Part shown: positions 1-12,170 of the stretch, one piece after another
Layout: every line of letters starts with the position of its first letter
How positions within the stretch are numbered: position 1 is the stretch's first letter
Source of the DNA: Humulus lupulus
Taxonomy: Eukaryota; Streptophyta; Magnoliopsida; Rosales; Cannabaceae
Reading direction: 5' to 3'
DNA: 64,000 nt
NCBI RefSeq assembly: GCF_963169125.1
Contig: NC_084794.1
Coordinates: 226,297,409 to 226,361,408 of the forward strand
The notes under the pieces: generated by a model
What the model saw: the letters and a program-made list of their open reading frames with translations, nothing else
Databases searched by the model: none
Told to the model about the DNA's origin: nothing
Program-made: the position numbers and the translations under genes

Positions 1-432
1 GATAGTTCGTGGACCTTCACCCAATGTTACCACTAACTCGATTGTTTCGATAGCTGTCGACCCTTCACCAGAAAACCCATATAGAATCATGGAGGTTGCC
101 TTCAAATTGGCTACAGACAATCCCATTTTTTCTAAGGTGGACCTAAAGAGTAGATTCACAAAACTTCCATTATCTACTAGTGTCCTCCTAACTCTCCGGT
201 TGGCGAGCTGAATAGTTATGACCAGAGGATCATTATGTGGGAACTGGACATGGCTGGCATCTTCCTTTGTAAAACTGATTAGTTGTTTTTCCAATCGTTG
301 CTGCTTTGACAATCGTTGCTCTGGGACAAACTCTACTCCGTTATGGGATTTTAGCTCGTTGATATACCTCTTCTGGGCACCTCTGTTCGTGCCTGCCAAA
401 TGAGGTCCTCCCGAAATGGTGGCTATATCTCC
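1..432 (-). pseudogene. Retrotransposon aspartic protease, partial (Tat type)
   Basis: On the minus strand the frame after the gag stop at 433-435 reads GDIATISGGPHLAGT and continues through LANRRVRRTLVDNGSFVN into KMGLSVANLKATSMILYGFS. This is the protease region typical of Tat-type polyproteins, with VDNGS at about 125-140 as the likely active-site motif, in place of the commoner DTG/DSG. The frame is open to the window edge and in phase with the upstream gag frame. The TGA at 433 therefore looks like a nonsense mutation in what was one gag-protease ORF. The family would cleave its own polyprotein; this copy cannot be expressed from its gag start. Confidence 0.7.
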
Positions 433-2807
433 TCATGTTATCGGAGGAGGATTTTCCTGATTCATCTGAGCTCCGGTATGATTCATTGGCGCCTCTGGAG
501 CTGGCAGAGTGTTTTGTCCAGTGGGCTGACTGGGAGTTGTTCGATTCCGGGCGTTCTGAGCCAAAGGTCCTGTCCTGATGAGAGTCTCGATCTCATCCTT
601 CAGGTGTCTGCAGTCATCAGTATTATGACTGATATTATTGTGGAATCTATAGAATTTTGAAGGATTTCTCTTTGCCCTTTGATTCTTTAACGGTTTTGGT
701 TTCTTCCACGGAAGGCGAGCAGAATTTTCCAAGAAGATGCGTTCTCTAGTATCCATGAGATTGGTATGCGTTGTGTAGACCAGTTTAAATTTCTCCACGG
801 ACTTGTTTTTCTTTGCTCCATTCTGGTCACCCTCACCATTTCCCTTTCTCTTATTATTTCCCCCTTGGTTATTCTGGGCAACGGTTTGAGTCGTAGTTGC
901 TACATCCGTTACCGCTCCAACGGGCTGGACAGGGACTTGGATGGTTCCTGCGATGGTAGCTCGCGCCTCTTCTAGGTTAACCCACCTTTGAGCTCGGTTC
1001 AAGAACTCATCAACAGTGCTAACTCCTTTCCTCTGTAGCTCTTGCCACAAGTCGCCTCCAACAAGGATTCCTATCCTCATTGCCATAAGCTTAGAACTCT
1101 CGTCGGCATCTCTAGCTCGCGCAGCAACATTGGCAAACCTACTTAGGTATGCTTTCAACAGTTCACCGAGCTGTTGCTTTACGTTTTCCAGAGAGTTAGC
1201 ATTAATCCTTACTGCTTGAGAAGCCCTAATTGCTATCTTGAAATCAGCGAAAAAGCTCTTCCATGAGCGAATTGAATGCCTCTTGTACTGTTTGAACCAC
1301 TGCCTAGCTAGCCCAATCAGAGTCGAGGGGAATATTAAGCATCTCAACTAGGGTCCGATGTTGTGGACATCATCATGGTGATGAACATCCCCAAGTGGTA
1401 AGAAAAATCTCCATCTCCGTCAAACTTTGACAAATGTGGCATCCTGAAACCCTGTGGATATGCAGTCGCCGCAATATTCGAGGCGAAAAGCTCGAGCTCA
1501 TCCTTTGAATCACACTCATCTTTCTCTTTTTCCGATAGGAGCCTTTTCATTAGCTCCTCCATCTGGGCTAACCTTTCGAGGGTTTGGTCCCTGGTTCCTT
1601 GGTTATTCTGGGGCTTTTCAATAGCTCCCATCCTATCGTACACGTTCGGCGGGTTGTTGTCCCTCCAAGTTCGGGCTTTGTTTTGTGGGACATTCCCGTT
1701 ATCCCGTACTTCGGAAGGACCTCCCCCGTGACGAGTGTGACTAACTCCCTCATTTCTGGCTGAATTTATTCTTTGTGAATTTAGGCGATCTCGCAGAGCA
1801 GGCTGTGGATCGAATCGAGGACTCTTAGCTGAACTCAAGTGATTTCTCAGATCGCCTTCGGACCTGCCACTTCGATAGCTTTCAATCCAATAACTCCCAT
1901 TAGCGAAGCTCACTACTCGCGGTTGAGGCTGAGGATCTGGATCATTGAAACGTGTCCACGGGACATAAGTAGGGGTAGACGAAGGAGGATTTCTCCTGTT
2001 GTCCCCATAAGCAGGAATGTCCCGTGCAGATGGAGGAGAATTTCTCCTACTGTCCCCATAAGCAGGAATGTCTCGTGCATAAAGAGGTGGTGTCGGATGT
2101 CTTATGGGTGATAGGGGATGCTTGATTGGCGAGGCAATTCTTGTCCCATCAGGGCGAACTAAATTAGCCCGCGATCGCTCCACCCCACCCTTTCTAGCTC
2201 TTTTTGTCTGGCGATCCGATTGTGATGCAGGAGGATTGGATGAAACATTTTGTCTCTGTGAACCTGCTCCGGCCCCTCCTCGTGGGTTGCCATGGGTATT
2301 TCCAGGCGCGTGCGGTGATGGTATTGAACTTGGGGTTGCAGTTCTAATCGATCGACTAACTTGTCGATGACCCCGGGGAGGGCCACTAGGTTGAGCAATT
2401 TGGCGATCTAGCGTTGTGGGCACAAAACTTGGGGTGGAAATTCTGACTGACTAACTTGGCTTGGATCGGTTATTCCTGTGGGACTTATGAGACCCACTTT
2501 GCCTCTTTTTGACATTAACGTCGGTTGCAAGAGGGGGTAACCGAGTCAAAACCTCCTCGATTTGCCTATTTTCCCTAGCAAGATGGCTTCTTAACTGCGT
2601 GTTTTCCATTTCCACCACAGTTAAGTAGTCTGGATTTAGATTCGGGGGCAATGACGCTGAACTCCTAGTATCGCCATGGTCCACCAGTTACTTTCCCGGT
2701 CATTGTTGAACTTTAGGGCCATGCTCATTTGGAACAGCGGTATGGTGGGCCCCCTGCCCACCAAGCTGCTCCATCTCATTGTCGTGCATCGAGCGAGTGA
2801 CCACCAT
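433..2807 (-). pseudogene. Retrotransposon gag, degraded (Tat/Retand type)
   Basis: The likely initiator is the ATG at 2805-2807, opening MVVTRSMHDNEMEQLGGQ. The frame meets a TGA and a TAA near 2700, resumes through 2451-2684 (glutamate/arginine-rich), is cut by TAG at 2451-2453, then stays open at 1344-2423 (proline- and arginine-rich, ending in SYHLGMFITMM). A one-base frameshift near 1345-1370 moves the retrotransposon gag domain into another frame (433-1347): RCLIFPSTLIGLARQWFKQY, then a helical segment to about residue 125 and a basic tail. Capsid/nucleocapsid function is the family role; this copy is inactive. Antisense ORFs over the region are shadows. Confidence 0.8.
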
Positions 2808-2870
2808 GATGATATTTGATTGGAATTTTGATGAAAGCACTAATCTCAACTCTCAATGAAAGCACCAAAC

Positions 2871-3561
2871 TGTTAACGCAGTTTTTCACCAACAGTGAAT
2901 TAAGAAAATAACAAGGTTGAATTAGTGCTTGATGGTAAACCGAAGTAAGAAAATAACTCTCAAGAACACTGGTCTTTTTATGTGGTTCAGTGGTTAAAAT
3001 CCACCTAGTCCACGAGTCTATATTATTACTGCTTTTCTCACTCTATTTTGACAGAGTTTCGGTATTATAGAATACTCGTCCCCTTTCTTGTCCAATATTC
3101 TCAGTATTTATAGAGAAATTCCTTGGACAGGTTTGGGTAACCGCGTGAGTCAATCACGGATTTGCGTATTTATTACATTTAATATGAAATATTCCCATTT
3201 ATACTAGGATATGATCTGATCATGAAATAAATAGACTCATAATATATGGGGCATTAAATATCACAGGATGGCCATAAACGATCGTATAAAGTATCCGGGT
3301 CTTCAGGGATCCGCGGATACGCCATATCTTCAAATTACCCCGAGCTAGATATACCGTCGAGCTTGTACTGAGGAGGTCGTGCCTTATAAATATTATAAGC
3401 TTGCACTTATCAATTTATGCATCCCTAGCTCGTACAACCATCATGAAAATCGTGTTGTCTATATGGAAAATACATGGACTCCTTGGCTATTTCTTCCATG
3501 CATTTATTTGCCAGCTGTACACGATCTGAGTAAAAGACCCGTGCTGAAATTAGGATACACA
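2871..3561 (-). mobile_element. 5' LTR of the Tat/Retand-type element
   Basis: On the plus strand the segment starts TGTTAACGCAG and ends in TACACACA, so it is bounded TG...CA in either orientation. Immediately left (2850-2870, minus strand) is TTTGGTGCTTTCATTGAGAG, a primer-binding block resembling the one after the LTR at 57374. The right end could be 3559, 3561 or 3563 because of the ACACACA run. The left LTR is outside the window, so TSDs cannot be checked. Confidence 0.65.
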
Positions 3562-5075
3562 CAAACATTTGGTACATGGGATTCCAAAAACAGGGTGTAA
3601 GCGAGAAATACAACTCCCAAAAGTTGATACAACAAAAGCCAGTCTAATGGAAAAACACAATTTAGAGCTCTATTCCTATAACTTTTCCCTCGACCGTGGC
3701 GGTCGAGCAGTTGATGATGTACACTTCGCCCCCAGAGCTCTCTAACTCATAGTTGGTCCAGTTTCCCCTTGCCTTTACCTACACCACGTAGCACCCGTGA
3801 GCCAAGACCCAACAAGAAAACCATAAACTGCAAACACATATAGAAGTAGTAGCAATTAATCAACTTTAATCCATTTACTTCAATTATTCAACAGAGTATA
3901 AGCATTAAGCTAAACAATGGTAAACATGTATTCTCAAGCATACATCTCAATCAGTAATACAAGTGTTCAAGTGTCGGTGCCCTTAGGCTGAGCCCTTTAT
4001 TTATTCAGCTGACCCCGGCTCGCTCAGGCCGAGTCCTCTGATTACTTAGCTGACCCCGGCTCACACTGGCCGAGTCGCGTCTGATACGCTTATCATCAGC
4101 CCCAACACCCTTAGGTCGTACTTTCATATTCCACATAATAGATATATAACCCACATAACGCATATATTCAATTACAAGGAATCTCAGTCCCAATGACAAC
4201 CATATGGGTGCAGTTTTCTTACCTCGAATCCCGAGCGATAAGTAAAGAGTGGTCCCGAGCACGATCCTCAGTCCTGAGCCTTAACGATAATCCTGAATCG
4301 ATAGCTTGAATCCCCCAGGTAAACTTTTTCCACTTCTAGCCTTAATTCCTCAGGTTTTTCCCAGCCCAACCTCAGCTCTATTCCCAGCTTGGTCTCCTTC
4401 AATTCTTCAAATTTACTTAGGTTATAGAGAGAGTGAGAGTGAGAACGTGTGGGAGAAGAGAGAGAGATGATTCTGTGTGTTGCTGATACATTCCTAAGAA
4501 TTTTCTGTGTATATCCTTAACCCAAAAAGACTATTTTCCCCTTGAACTTACTCAGCCCTCTAATGGTTTCTAAGGGTAAAACAATCATTTTCCCAGTCCT
4601 CACTAATTCCTCAAGTGTTCCTAACATTTACCGATTAATCCCGTCGTGTCCAATTATTTACCAAATACTTATTCATTACTCAATAAATCCCAAAACATTC
4701 TCTAAATTCCCAAAATACCCTAGGCTCCCCCGAGTCAGGTATTTAAACCCCGTTGTGACTATTTCGCTAATCCGCTCACTAGGATCGTCTCGAGTCATAT
4801 ACTGCAAATATATCCACATAATAATGTGATCTCAACCATTTATTACATTTATGCCCTTAAGGGACCAAAATTACAAATATGCCCTTATAAACAATAAATG
4901 ACCCACATGCATATCTAATACTCATAAACATGCATATAATATATTCACATAATCACATTAATCTGCATGCCACATAGTCATGAATTTAACCAATTAAATA
5001 CACACATATCCAATTATTCCCTCCCGACACGCTATTCCAGGTACTAAAATCTATTAGCATTTTTGGGTCGTTACA
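3562..5075 (-). mobile_element. 3' LTR of the Tekay chromovirus, truncated
   Basis: This is homologous almost base for base to 15963-17461: both run from AACA(T/G)TTTGGTACATGG to GGGTCGTTACA. Minus orientation is shown by the reverse complement of the AGGTAAGAAAA...TGCACCC block at 4206-4224 and by the polypurine tract beyond 5075. About 150 bases of LTR corresponding to 13619-13688 plus 15873-15962 are missing on the left, where the Tat element begins. At 3995-4085 the block AGCTGACCCCGGCTC...GGCCGAGTC occurs twice. Confidence 0.85.
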
Positions 5076-5092
5076 ACTATCCCCTCCTACTG
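5076..5092 (-). other. Polypurine tract next to the 3' LTR
   Basis: On the minus strand this reads GTAGGAGGGGATAGT and directly precedes the LTR start TGTAACGACCC. The upstream sequence TTGAGGACGAAATTCTC is typical of the Tekay 3' junction. It would prime plus-strand synthesis. Confidence 0.75.
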
Positions 5093-5136
5093 AGAATTTC
5101 GTCCTCAAAATTTACCTTATAACTCAGGATACTAAT

Positions 5137-6470
5137 CCTACATAGTTGACTCAAGCTCCTAGGTCGCTTCCTCGACCTTGCTATTTCTTCATAATACTTC
5201 GACTAGAGTAATTGTCTTGTTCCTCATAACCTTATCCTTCCTATCTAGGACCTGCACCGGTCGCTCCTTATACGATAAATCGGTCTGTAATTTCAGGTCC
5301 TCATATCTCAACACATGAGTCGTATCTGAGACGTATTTCCAAAGCATAGAGATGTGGAATACGTCGTGAACTCCTGATAGCGATGGTGGCAAGGCCAATC
5401 TGTAGGCTACCTGCCCGATCCTCTCCAGGATCTCAAAAGGTCCTATGAATCTAGGGCTCAGCTTGCCCTTTTTCCAAAACCTCCTCACCCCTCGCAATGG
5501 TGAAACTCGTATAAACACAGGATCCTTACGTGGAACTCCACGTCCCTATGCTTAGGATCAGCGTAGCTTTTTTTTCTGCTCTGCGAAGCGAGCATTCGAG
5601 CTCATATCTTCTCAATAGCTTCACTGGTCTTCTGAACCATTTCCGGTCCCAAATACTTTCTCTCACCCGTCTCATCCCAATGTATGGACGATCTACATCT
5701 CCTTCCATACCATATCTCGTATGGAGCAACTCCAATGGTTGATTGATAACTGTTGTTGTACGACAACTCAATCAACGGAAGGTATTTACTCCAAGACCCC
5801 TCGAAGTTCAACAGACACACTCTAAGCATGTCTTCCAATACCTGAATTGTCCTCTCAGACTGTCCATCTGTCTAAGGATGAAAGGCTATACTAAACTTTA
5901 ACTGAGTCCCCATAGCCTTCTGCAAACCACCCCAAAACTTGGAAGTAAATATGGGATCCCGGTCCAATACTATAGATTTAGGAACCCCATGGAGACGTAC
6001 AATCTCCCTCTTGTACAACTCAGCGTACTGATCCATAGAATAGGTTGTTCTCACTGGTAGAAAGTGAGATGACTTGGTGTATCTGTCTACTATCACCCAC
6101 ACCGAGTCATGTAGCCCCACTATCCTGGGTAAACCTCCCACAAAATCCATGGTAATGTCTTCCCATTTCCACTCGCGAATACCTAAAGGTTGTAGCAACC
6201 TCGCTAGTTGCTGATGTTCAGCCTTCACTTGACAGGTTAAACACTTTGCCACATATTCAACTACGCCATTCTATATCCCAGACCACCAATATAAAGTTCG
6301 TAGATCCTGATACATCTTCGTGGTGCCTGGATGGAATGAGTATGGTGTAGTATGGGACTTGTCAAGTATCTCTCATCTGATACCCATATCCATCGGAACA
6401 CAGATCCGATCCTTATACCGTAGTAAACCTATCTCTGAAATGGAATAATCCTTAGCCACTCCAGCTAGGA
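5137..6470 (-). pseudogene. Chromovirus integrase with C-terminal chromodomain, broken
   Basis: Reading the minus strand: the CLTC half of the HHCC zinc finger and core start DITMDFVGGLP (5872-6252), second catalytic Asp in IVLDRDPIFTSKFW, then TAG at 5872 in place of the Gln before TDGQSERT, which carries the catalytic Glu (5602-5838). A frameshift near 5600 follows. The next open stretch (5189-5518) has the [18 protein letters not shown] block and the [15 protein letters not shown] segment that end chromoviral integrases, then [15 protein letters not shown], the start of the chromodomain. Two chromodomain Trp positions read as stops (TGA at 5189, then TAG). In the family this enzyme inserts cDNA, with the chromodomain targeting chromatin; this copy cannot work. 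Confidence 0.8.
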
Positions 6471-6885
6471 CATTCCCTCAAACCTCCTGCAATTGTGTAT
6501 CACCCATCTGGACCTCTCTGGAATGGTCGACTGTAAGGTAATATTGGCCAACCGGCCCACAACTAGCTCTATCCTCGCTCTATCCATCTCCTCTATCAAC
6601 TCCTTTGATATCTGTTTATAGCTAAATAACTGTCCTAGGCCCTTCTGGCTCAACGCATTTGCCACTACATTGGCTTTCCCCAGGTGGTAAAGGATATCAC
6701 AATCATAGTCCTTCACCAATTCTAGCCAACGTCTCTGTCTCATGTTCAAGTCCTTCTGGGTGAAGAAATACTTCAAGCTCTTATGATTGGTGTATATCTC
6801 GCACTTTCTCCATACAAGTAATGTCGCCAAACTTTCAGTGCGGATACCACCGCTGCCAACTCCAGATCATGGGTAGGATACTACT
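6471..6885 (-). pseudogene. Chromovirus RNase H, 3' portion
   Basis: The minus strand reads (V/W)[18 protein letters not shown]...[31 protein letters not shown], the C-terminal half of a Ty3 RNase H. The open stretch is 6465-6830. Upstream bases 6831-6885 still encode the [12 protein letters not shown] region but frame is disturbed. The sequence continues at 8703 on the other side of the inserted LTR. RNase H removes the RNA strand during reverse transcription in intact relatives. Confidence 0.8.
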
Positions 6886-8702
6886 TGTAACGACCCAAAA
6901 TCACTAATAAGGCTTAAGGGCCTTGATTAGCGTGCCGGGAGGGCATAATTGGTTTATGTGTGATTTAATGATTAAATGCATGATTATATGATTATGTGAA
7001 TATGTGAAATGCATGTTTATGAGTATTAAATATGCATGTGGGTCATGTTTAGCTTATAAGGGAATATTTGTAATTTTGGCCCGTTGAGGGCATAAATATG
7101 ATTATAGGAAATAAATTGTTGAGACCACATTATTATGTGGATATATTTGCAGAACATGGCTCGAGACGGTCTTAGTGAGCGGATTGGCGAAATAGTCACG
7201 ACGGGGATTTATACCCGGCTCGGGGGAGCCTAGGGTATTTTTGAGAATTTAGAAAATATATTGGGGATTATTAGACATTGGATAAATAATTGAAAGTTAA
7301 TTGGAAGATGGTATTAATTGGTAAATGCTAGGAGCACTTGAGGAATTAGCAGGAATTGGGAGAAATGACCATTATACCCTTAGATTGATTAATGGATTAA
7401 GTGTTATGTGGGAGGGCAAATTGGTCTTTTCTATAAAGGGATATATTCAAATTTACTTAGGATTAAAACAGAATGAAGTAGAACCTCCCTGCCCCTTCTC
7501 TCTCATGTGCTCATCTCTCTCACTCTTCCCTTGTTGAATCTTGAAGCTAAGGACCTAAAGGCTGCTTAAGCAAGGCTTGAATTGTTGAAGGAAGTTGGAA
7601 TCTTGGAAGGGAAACTAGAGGGAAATTCAAGCTGGGAATTGGAGCTGGAAAAAACAGAGGAGAAGTCAACTAGAATTGAGGTGAGAGCTTTAGTTCATCC
7701 TTGATTTTGCTGGAGTTCTGGGTATATTTTTTTTTGATGAATTTAGTTTAATTATATAGAATGGAGCTGAGTATTTTGAAGCTTAGAGTAGGTTCAGTTA
7801 AGTTTTGAGTTTGATTTTGAGTGATGAATTCTTGTTGAATTGAGACAGTAATTAAAGGATATTGCTGAGGTTTTTAGTGTTTAAAATGTGTAATTTAGTC
7901 TTGAAATGTGGCTGGTTTAGTGTTGATTTGAGGGGAGTTGATAGGGAAAATTTTGGGTTAGTGTTGGTGATCTTGGCTTGGGAGAAGGAGGAGGAAAAAC
8001 CCATAATTTCTGGGTTCGAAGGGGGCGCGCCGTGACTCACCAAGCCAAGTCACGACCCGCCTCCTCTTTTGGCTGGGGTGCTTGCTCTCTGATTTGGGGG
8101 TAAGTCACGACCCACTAAGCCAAGTCGCGACCCACCTGTGGTTTTTAACCTTAGAATTGTTTCAAGAATTGTTAGGGTTCGGGGGTTCGAACCTAGCACT
8201 CAGGACAATTTCTACTACCGGTTTAGTAGAAGTTGAGGTCCCAGAGGCTAGTTTCTGTCTCCTAGGTATTTTATTTCGATTGGAAGTTGATGGTTACCAT
8301 TGACCCTTGTGACTAGGTTTATCGCCAAGGCTTAGGGCTAAGGATTGTGCTCAGAACCATTCACTTTCTTCGCTCAGAATTAAAGGTAAGAAAACTGCAC
8401 CCTTTTGTGTGCCTGTGTTGGGACTAGGGTTCCCTATATTTGAATATAAATGTTGTATGATTATGATATGCCATGTGAACAGAAATAAATGGCCTAAGAG
8501 TGCCGAGACTGATATTAGACTACAGGGGGTTGAACAAGTTGACCACCAAAATGATTTGATGTGTATTTAGTGTTTAAAATGTGTATTCAACCCTAACTCG
8601 AGTATGACTTAGGGTCACGTTTTCAACTAAACGACTTGATTAACAAGTCTTGCACATTTATAAACACACAGTGTAATGGTCTTGGTTATCCAGGGCGTTA
8701 CA
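6886..8702 (+). mobile_element. Solo Tekay-type LTR inserted in RNase H
   Basis: It starts TGTAACGACCCAAAATCAC and ends CAGGGCGTTACA (1817 bp). Flanks are ctact (6881-6885) and ctgct (8703-8707), a five-base TSD with one change. Plus orientation follows from AGGTAAGAAAACTGCACCC at 8384. The interior has no retroelement coding. At 8025-8140 the words GTCACGACCC and GTCGCGACCC recur, the same GC-rich cluster seen in sister LTRs. Confidence 0.88.
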
Positions 8703-8917
8703 CTGCTGCTCATACTCCTTCAGCTGTTGTGACGCATAAGAAATAACTTTCTCTTTCTGTATCAACATGCATCCCAATCCCAGTCTCGATGCGTCACAAT
8801 ACACAACTTTCCTCCCTCCGAAGGAAGACTTAACAGAGGAGCGGTAAGCAATCGCCGCTTCAGTTCCTGGAAGTTATTTTCACACTTATCTGACCAGATG
8901 AACTTCAGATTCTTCCG
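8703..8917 (-). pseudogene. Chromovirus RT/RNase H linker fragment
   Basis: The minus strand encodes the end of the RT connection and the first RNase H block: LKFIWSDKCENNFQELK, a segment ending in LSLPSE, VVYCDASRLGLGCML and VISYASQQLKEYEQ. It is bounded on both sides by inserted solo LTRs (6886-8702 and 8918-10823) and joins 10829 onwards on the left of the protein and 6885 on the right. The first catalytic Asp of RNase H is visible in YCDAS. Confidence 0.8.
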
Positions 8918-10823
8918 TGTAGAGTCCCAGAATGTTTACTTAGCTCGATAGTTAGTAGTAGTTGTAGTATTTTAGATTTCGTGGATTTTGGTTCAAATCG
9001 GGACTTAGTTGGAAACTCCTAGCAACAGTTATGAATTTTATAAGTTTAACCTATAGTTTAAGAATATTAATTATAACATAAGGTTTGATTAATATTGTTG
9101 GTCCTAGATATCTTATTTATTATAACCTAAGGTTTAGATAGAGCCAATAAGAATATGACACTTGTCATAAGCATGATTATTAAGGAATTAAGTATTTTGA
9201 TGATAAAATAAAGAAATATAAGCTTTAGTATTCACCAGAAACTGTTAGGGTCGTAGTATGACTCAGTCAAAGTAGTTATCCCATTCAAATTATGCTGAAA
9301 AAGTGCAATTACGTGTTTAAAATATTCATGTATGTCGATATATCGCAGCTAGGAGCCGATATATTGCCTGACGAAGGATACGGAAAACACGTTGGCGTTG
9401 CACGAACGGAGGCTCGGGACTAGGGCAGAGCCGATATATCGCCATATAGGGGCGATATATCGCCCTTAGTGGGTTATTTTTTTTTAATTTTTGTTTTTAA
9501 TTTTAAAAATAAGGCTTATCTACTTAGACCTATCTCCGAACGTTTTTGACCAAGTCTTAAGCCTCTAATTGATGAATATTCAAATATTTTCAATTATATT
9601 AATTATTTTTATTCAAATCAAAATGGGGTTAGTTTCACTCCTTACCTCTATAAATAGGACCTAGTACCCAGCCCTTCCCCTCATTCTTCAAGCTGTGATC
9701 AGAGACTCCAAGGTGCTAGTACTACCATAGAGTGATAAACACTTAGGTTGGGAAAAAGCTTTGTCATTCTAAAGCTTTATAAAATACTTGGGAAGTGAGG
9801 TTTAGTGTATTTCAGTATTGAAGTTAGACCAATCCATAAGGTCAACTAAGGTATTCCTATTCTTTAAGTCCAGTTCTTTAAACTACTTTAGTTTTTCTTT
9901 AGTTCCTTTTATTCAGATCCTAACTTTTGATATTGGTTTTTGATTAGGTTCTTAAAATTTAAAGATCTTTCTTGGTAAGTTTCTTCTTGAAGGTTTAGTT
10001 TCCACCTTTATTCTTTACTTTTTAGAAATAATCACCATCCTTATTGTTGGTTTTAGGAGTGTTCAAAGTCCCGCATTTGTTCTAAAAAATCCCAGTTTTG
10101 GTAAGGAAAATAGGATAGTTATTATATGCTTATATGTTATGATTATGCTATAATATGATATGTTATGATATGTATTATGTGTTATGATATATATGTTTTG
10201 GGGGCTTATAGTTGCTTAAATAGCAAGCCCCAACATTTTTATGTTTCTTGGGGCTTATAGTTGCTTAGCTAGCAAACCTCAATGTATTTTGAGGCTTATA
10301 GTTGCTTAGCTAGTAAATCCCATTATTTACCATGTACATGGGTTAGAATTGTGATATATGTTTTATAATATATGTTTTTGTTATAGTCTTTTTATGTTAT
10401 ATATATGTTAATAGATTTTCCTTGTTGGGCATTAGGCTCACTCCTTTTTCTTTTAGTATGATGCAGGAAACTAGATACGGAGGAGGGAGGATTTTTGGTG
10501 GCTTGACTTGTGTATTGGGGACGAATGAAATGAATGGGATGCGAGTCAATCGAGGATGACGTTATTGTAGTTTTTTTTTAAATTATGTTCTATGTATTTT
10601 CCGCATTTAGTTTTGTAAACAATTTTATTTAGTTTAAAATTATGTTTTATGTTTTAAACAATGGGTACCCATACCAAAATTCTATTTTACTTTGTAATTT
10701 TTACAATATTATGTTGAAGTTTTAATAAAGTTGTTATTATTTCTTATGTATATGTTCTTCAAAGTAATAGCTATGTTTAGTAGTTCTAATAGTCCAAGGT
10801 CTTAGAATAGTTGGGTCATTACA
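8918..10823 (+). mobile_element. Solo Ty3/gypsy LTR inserted in RT
   Basis: This is 1906 bp, starting TGTAGAGTCCCAGAATG and ending TTGGGTCATTACA, flanked by a perfect five-base TSD ttccg (8913-8917 and 10824-10828). A TATA box (TATAAATA) at about 9649-9656 supports plus orientation. It is diverged from the other Tekay-type LTRs but keeps the layout, including a late GGGCATTAGGCTCACTCC block at about 10427. At 10200-10330 a unit of about 60 bp containing GGCTTATAGTTGCTTA occurs three times and forms hairpins. At 9353-9470 the words CGATATATCG/CCGATATATCGCC recur. Confidence 0.85.
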
Positions 10824-10828
10824 TTCCG

Positions 10829-11640
10829 TGTCAATTTTCTCATTGGTGCGACAATCTTCGAAAACCCTTCCACAAACCATCTGTAATAACCTACTAATCT
10901 AAGGAAGCTTTTAACCTCCGAGGCATTCCTTGGCCCCGAACAATCTCTAACTGCCTCTACCTTAGCTGGATCCACCTTAATCCCATCTCCACCAACAATG
11001 TGTCCAAGGAATGTCACTTCTGGTAGCCAGAACTCACACTTCTTAAACTTGGCATACAACTGATGCTCTCTTAATCTCTGTAATACCTGTTGGATATGCT
11101 GCTCATGCTCTGCCTCTGAACTGGAGTAAATTAAGATGTCGTCGATGAAGAAAATTACAAATTGATCTAAGAAGTCCTTGAACACCCCGTTCATCAGATC
11201 TATAAACGTTGTTGGGGCATTGGTCAAACCAAATGACATGACCAAGAACTCATAATGTCCATACCTTGTTCGGAAGGTCGTCTTCGGAATATCCTCGTCC
11301 TTGATCCTCAGCTGATGATAACCAGATCGAAGATCAATCTTCGAGAATACCGTCTTTCCCTGCAGCTGGTCGAACATGTCATCAATCCTTGGTAAGGGGT
11401 ACTTGTTCTTGATGGTCAACTTATTCAACTCCCTGTATTTTATACACATTCTCAGAGTCCCATCCTTCTTCTTTACAAACAAACCGGAGCACCCAATGAC
11501 GAGAGCTAGGTCTGATAAACCCCAAATCTAGAAGCTCTTGCAACTGTATCTTCAACTCCGTCAGCTTTTCTCGAGCCATTCTATATGGTGCTCTCGACAC
11601 TGGCTTTGTACTCGGCGCTATCTTGATGATGAACTGAATC
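10829..11640 (-). pseudogene. Chromovirus reverse transcriptase, broken
   Basis: The minus strand at 10829-11482 reads [39 protein letters not shown], the [17 protein letters not shown] block and the catalytic [10 protein letters not shown], then [11 protein letters not shown] and [23 protein letters not shown], where the solo LTR interrupts. The N-terminal RT part (PEDLPGLPPHKEIQF to [11 protein letters not shown]) is in another frame at 11421-11640; a frameshift near 11475 separates them. The catalytic Asp pair is intact but the protein is not. In the family it copies element RNA into DNA. Confidence 0.85.
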
Positions 11641-12170
11641 TCCTTATGCGGTGGCAATCCCGGTAAGTCCTCAGGAAACACGTCCAAGAACTCACATACC
11701 GGTCTAGTCTCGTTTGGCCCCACTGGCGTAATTCTAGTGGTATCCACCACACTAGCTAGAAAACCTATACAACCTCTTTGTAATAGGTCCCTAGCCCTTA
11801 ATGCTGATATCATGGGTATGCAGGGTCCATGCACAACACCCACAAAAATAAAGGGATCCTCACCCTCAGGCTCAAAGGTCACCATCTTCTTCATGCAGTC
11901 TATAGTGGCCCCATATCTGACTAGCCAATCCATTCCTAAAATCATATCAAAATCATCCATACTCAACTCAATCAAATCTACTGATAGTTCCCTACTATCC
12001 ACCATCACTAGCAGTGCTCTAATCCATCTCCTAGAAACTACCAGCTCCCCTGTAGGCAGTATAGTCCCAAACCTTGCAGTATAAACTCACTAGGTCTACA
12101 CAGTCTATCAATTACCTTACTAGAAACAAACAAATGTGTAGCACCAGAGTCAATCAATACAGTATATGAA
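11640..12170 (-). pseudogene. Chromovirus aspartic protease region
   Basis: The active-site motif VLIDSGATHLF lies at about 12130-12160. The second part, LSVDLIELSMDDFDMILGMDWLVRYGATIDC, runs at about 11885-12000 in a different frame, so a frameshift falls near 12040-12080. The DSGAT and ILGMDWL signatures are those of Ty3 proteases fused to gag on one side and RT on the other. Confidence 0.78.

Larger units (their letters stand above)
1..3561 (-). mobile_element. Tat/Retand-type Ty3/gypsy retrotransposon, 5' part (runs off left edge)
   Basis: Reading the minus strand from 3561 leftwards gives a 5' LTR (2871-3561), a primer-binding region just inside it (about 2850-2870), a long gag region (433-2807) and the start of protease (1-432). 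The gag pattern, with a long variable N-terminal part, then the CLIFPSTLIGLARQWF block and a DNGS-type protease, matches Tat/Retand elements. RT, integrase and the 3' LTR would lie left of the window. The LTR abuts sequence homologous to 15963 onwards inside the 5' LTR of the neighbouring Tekay element, so this element appears to have inserted into that element's 3' LTR. Coding is broken by several stops and a frameshift. Confidence 0.8.
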
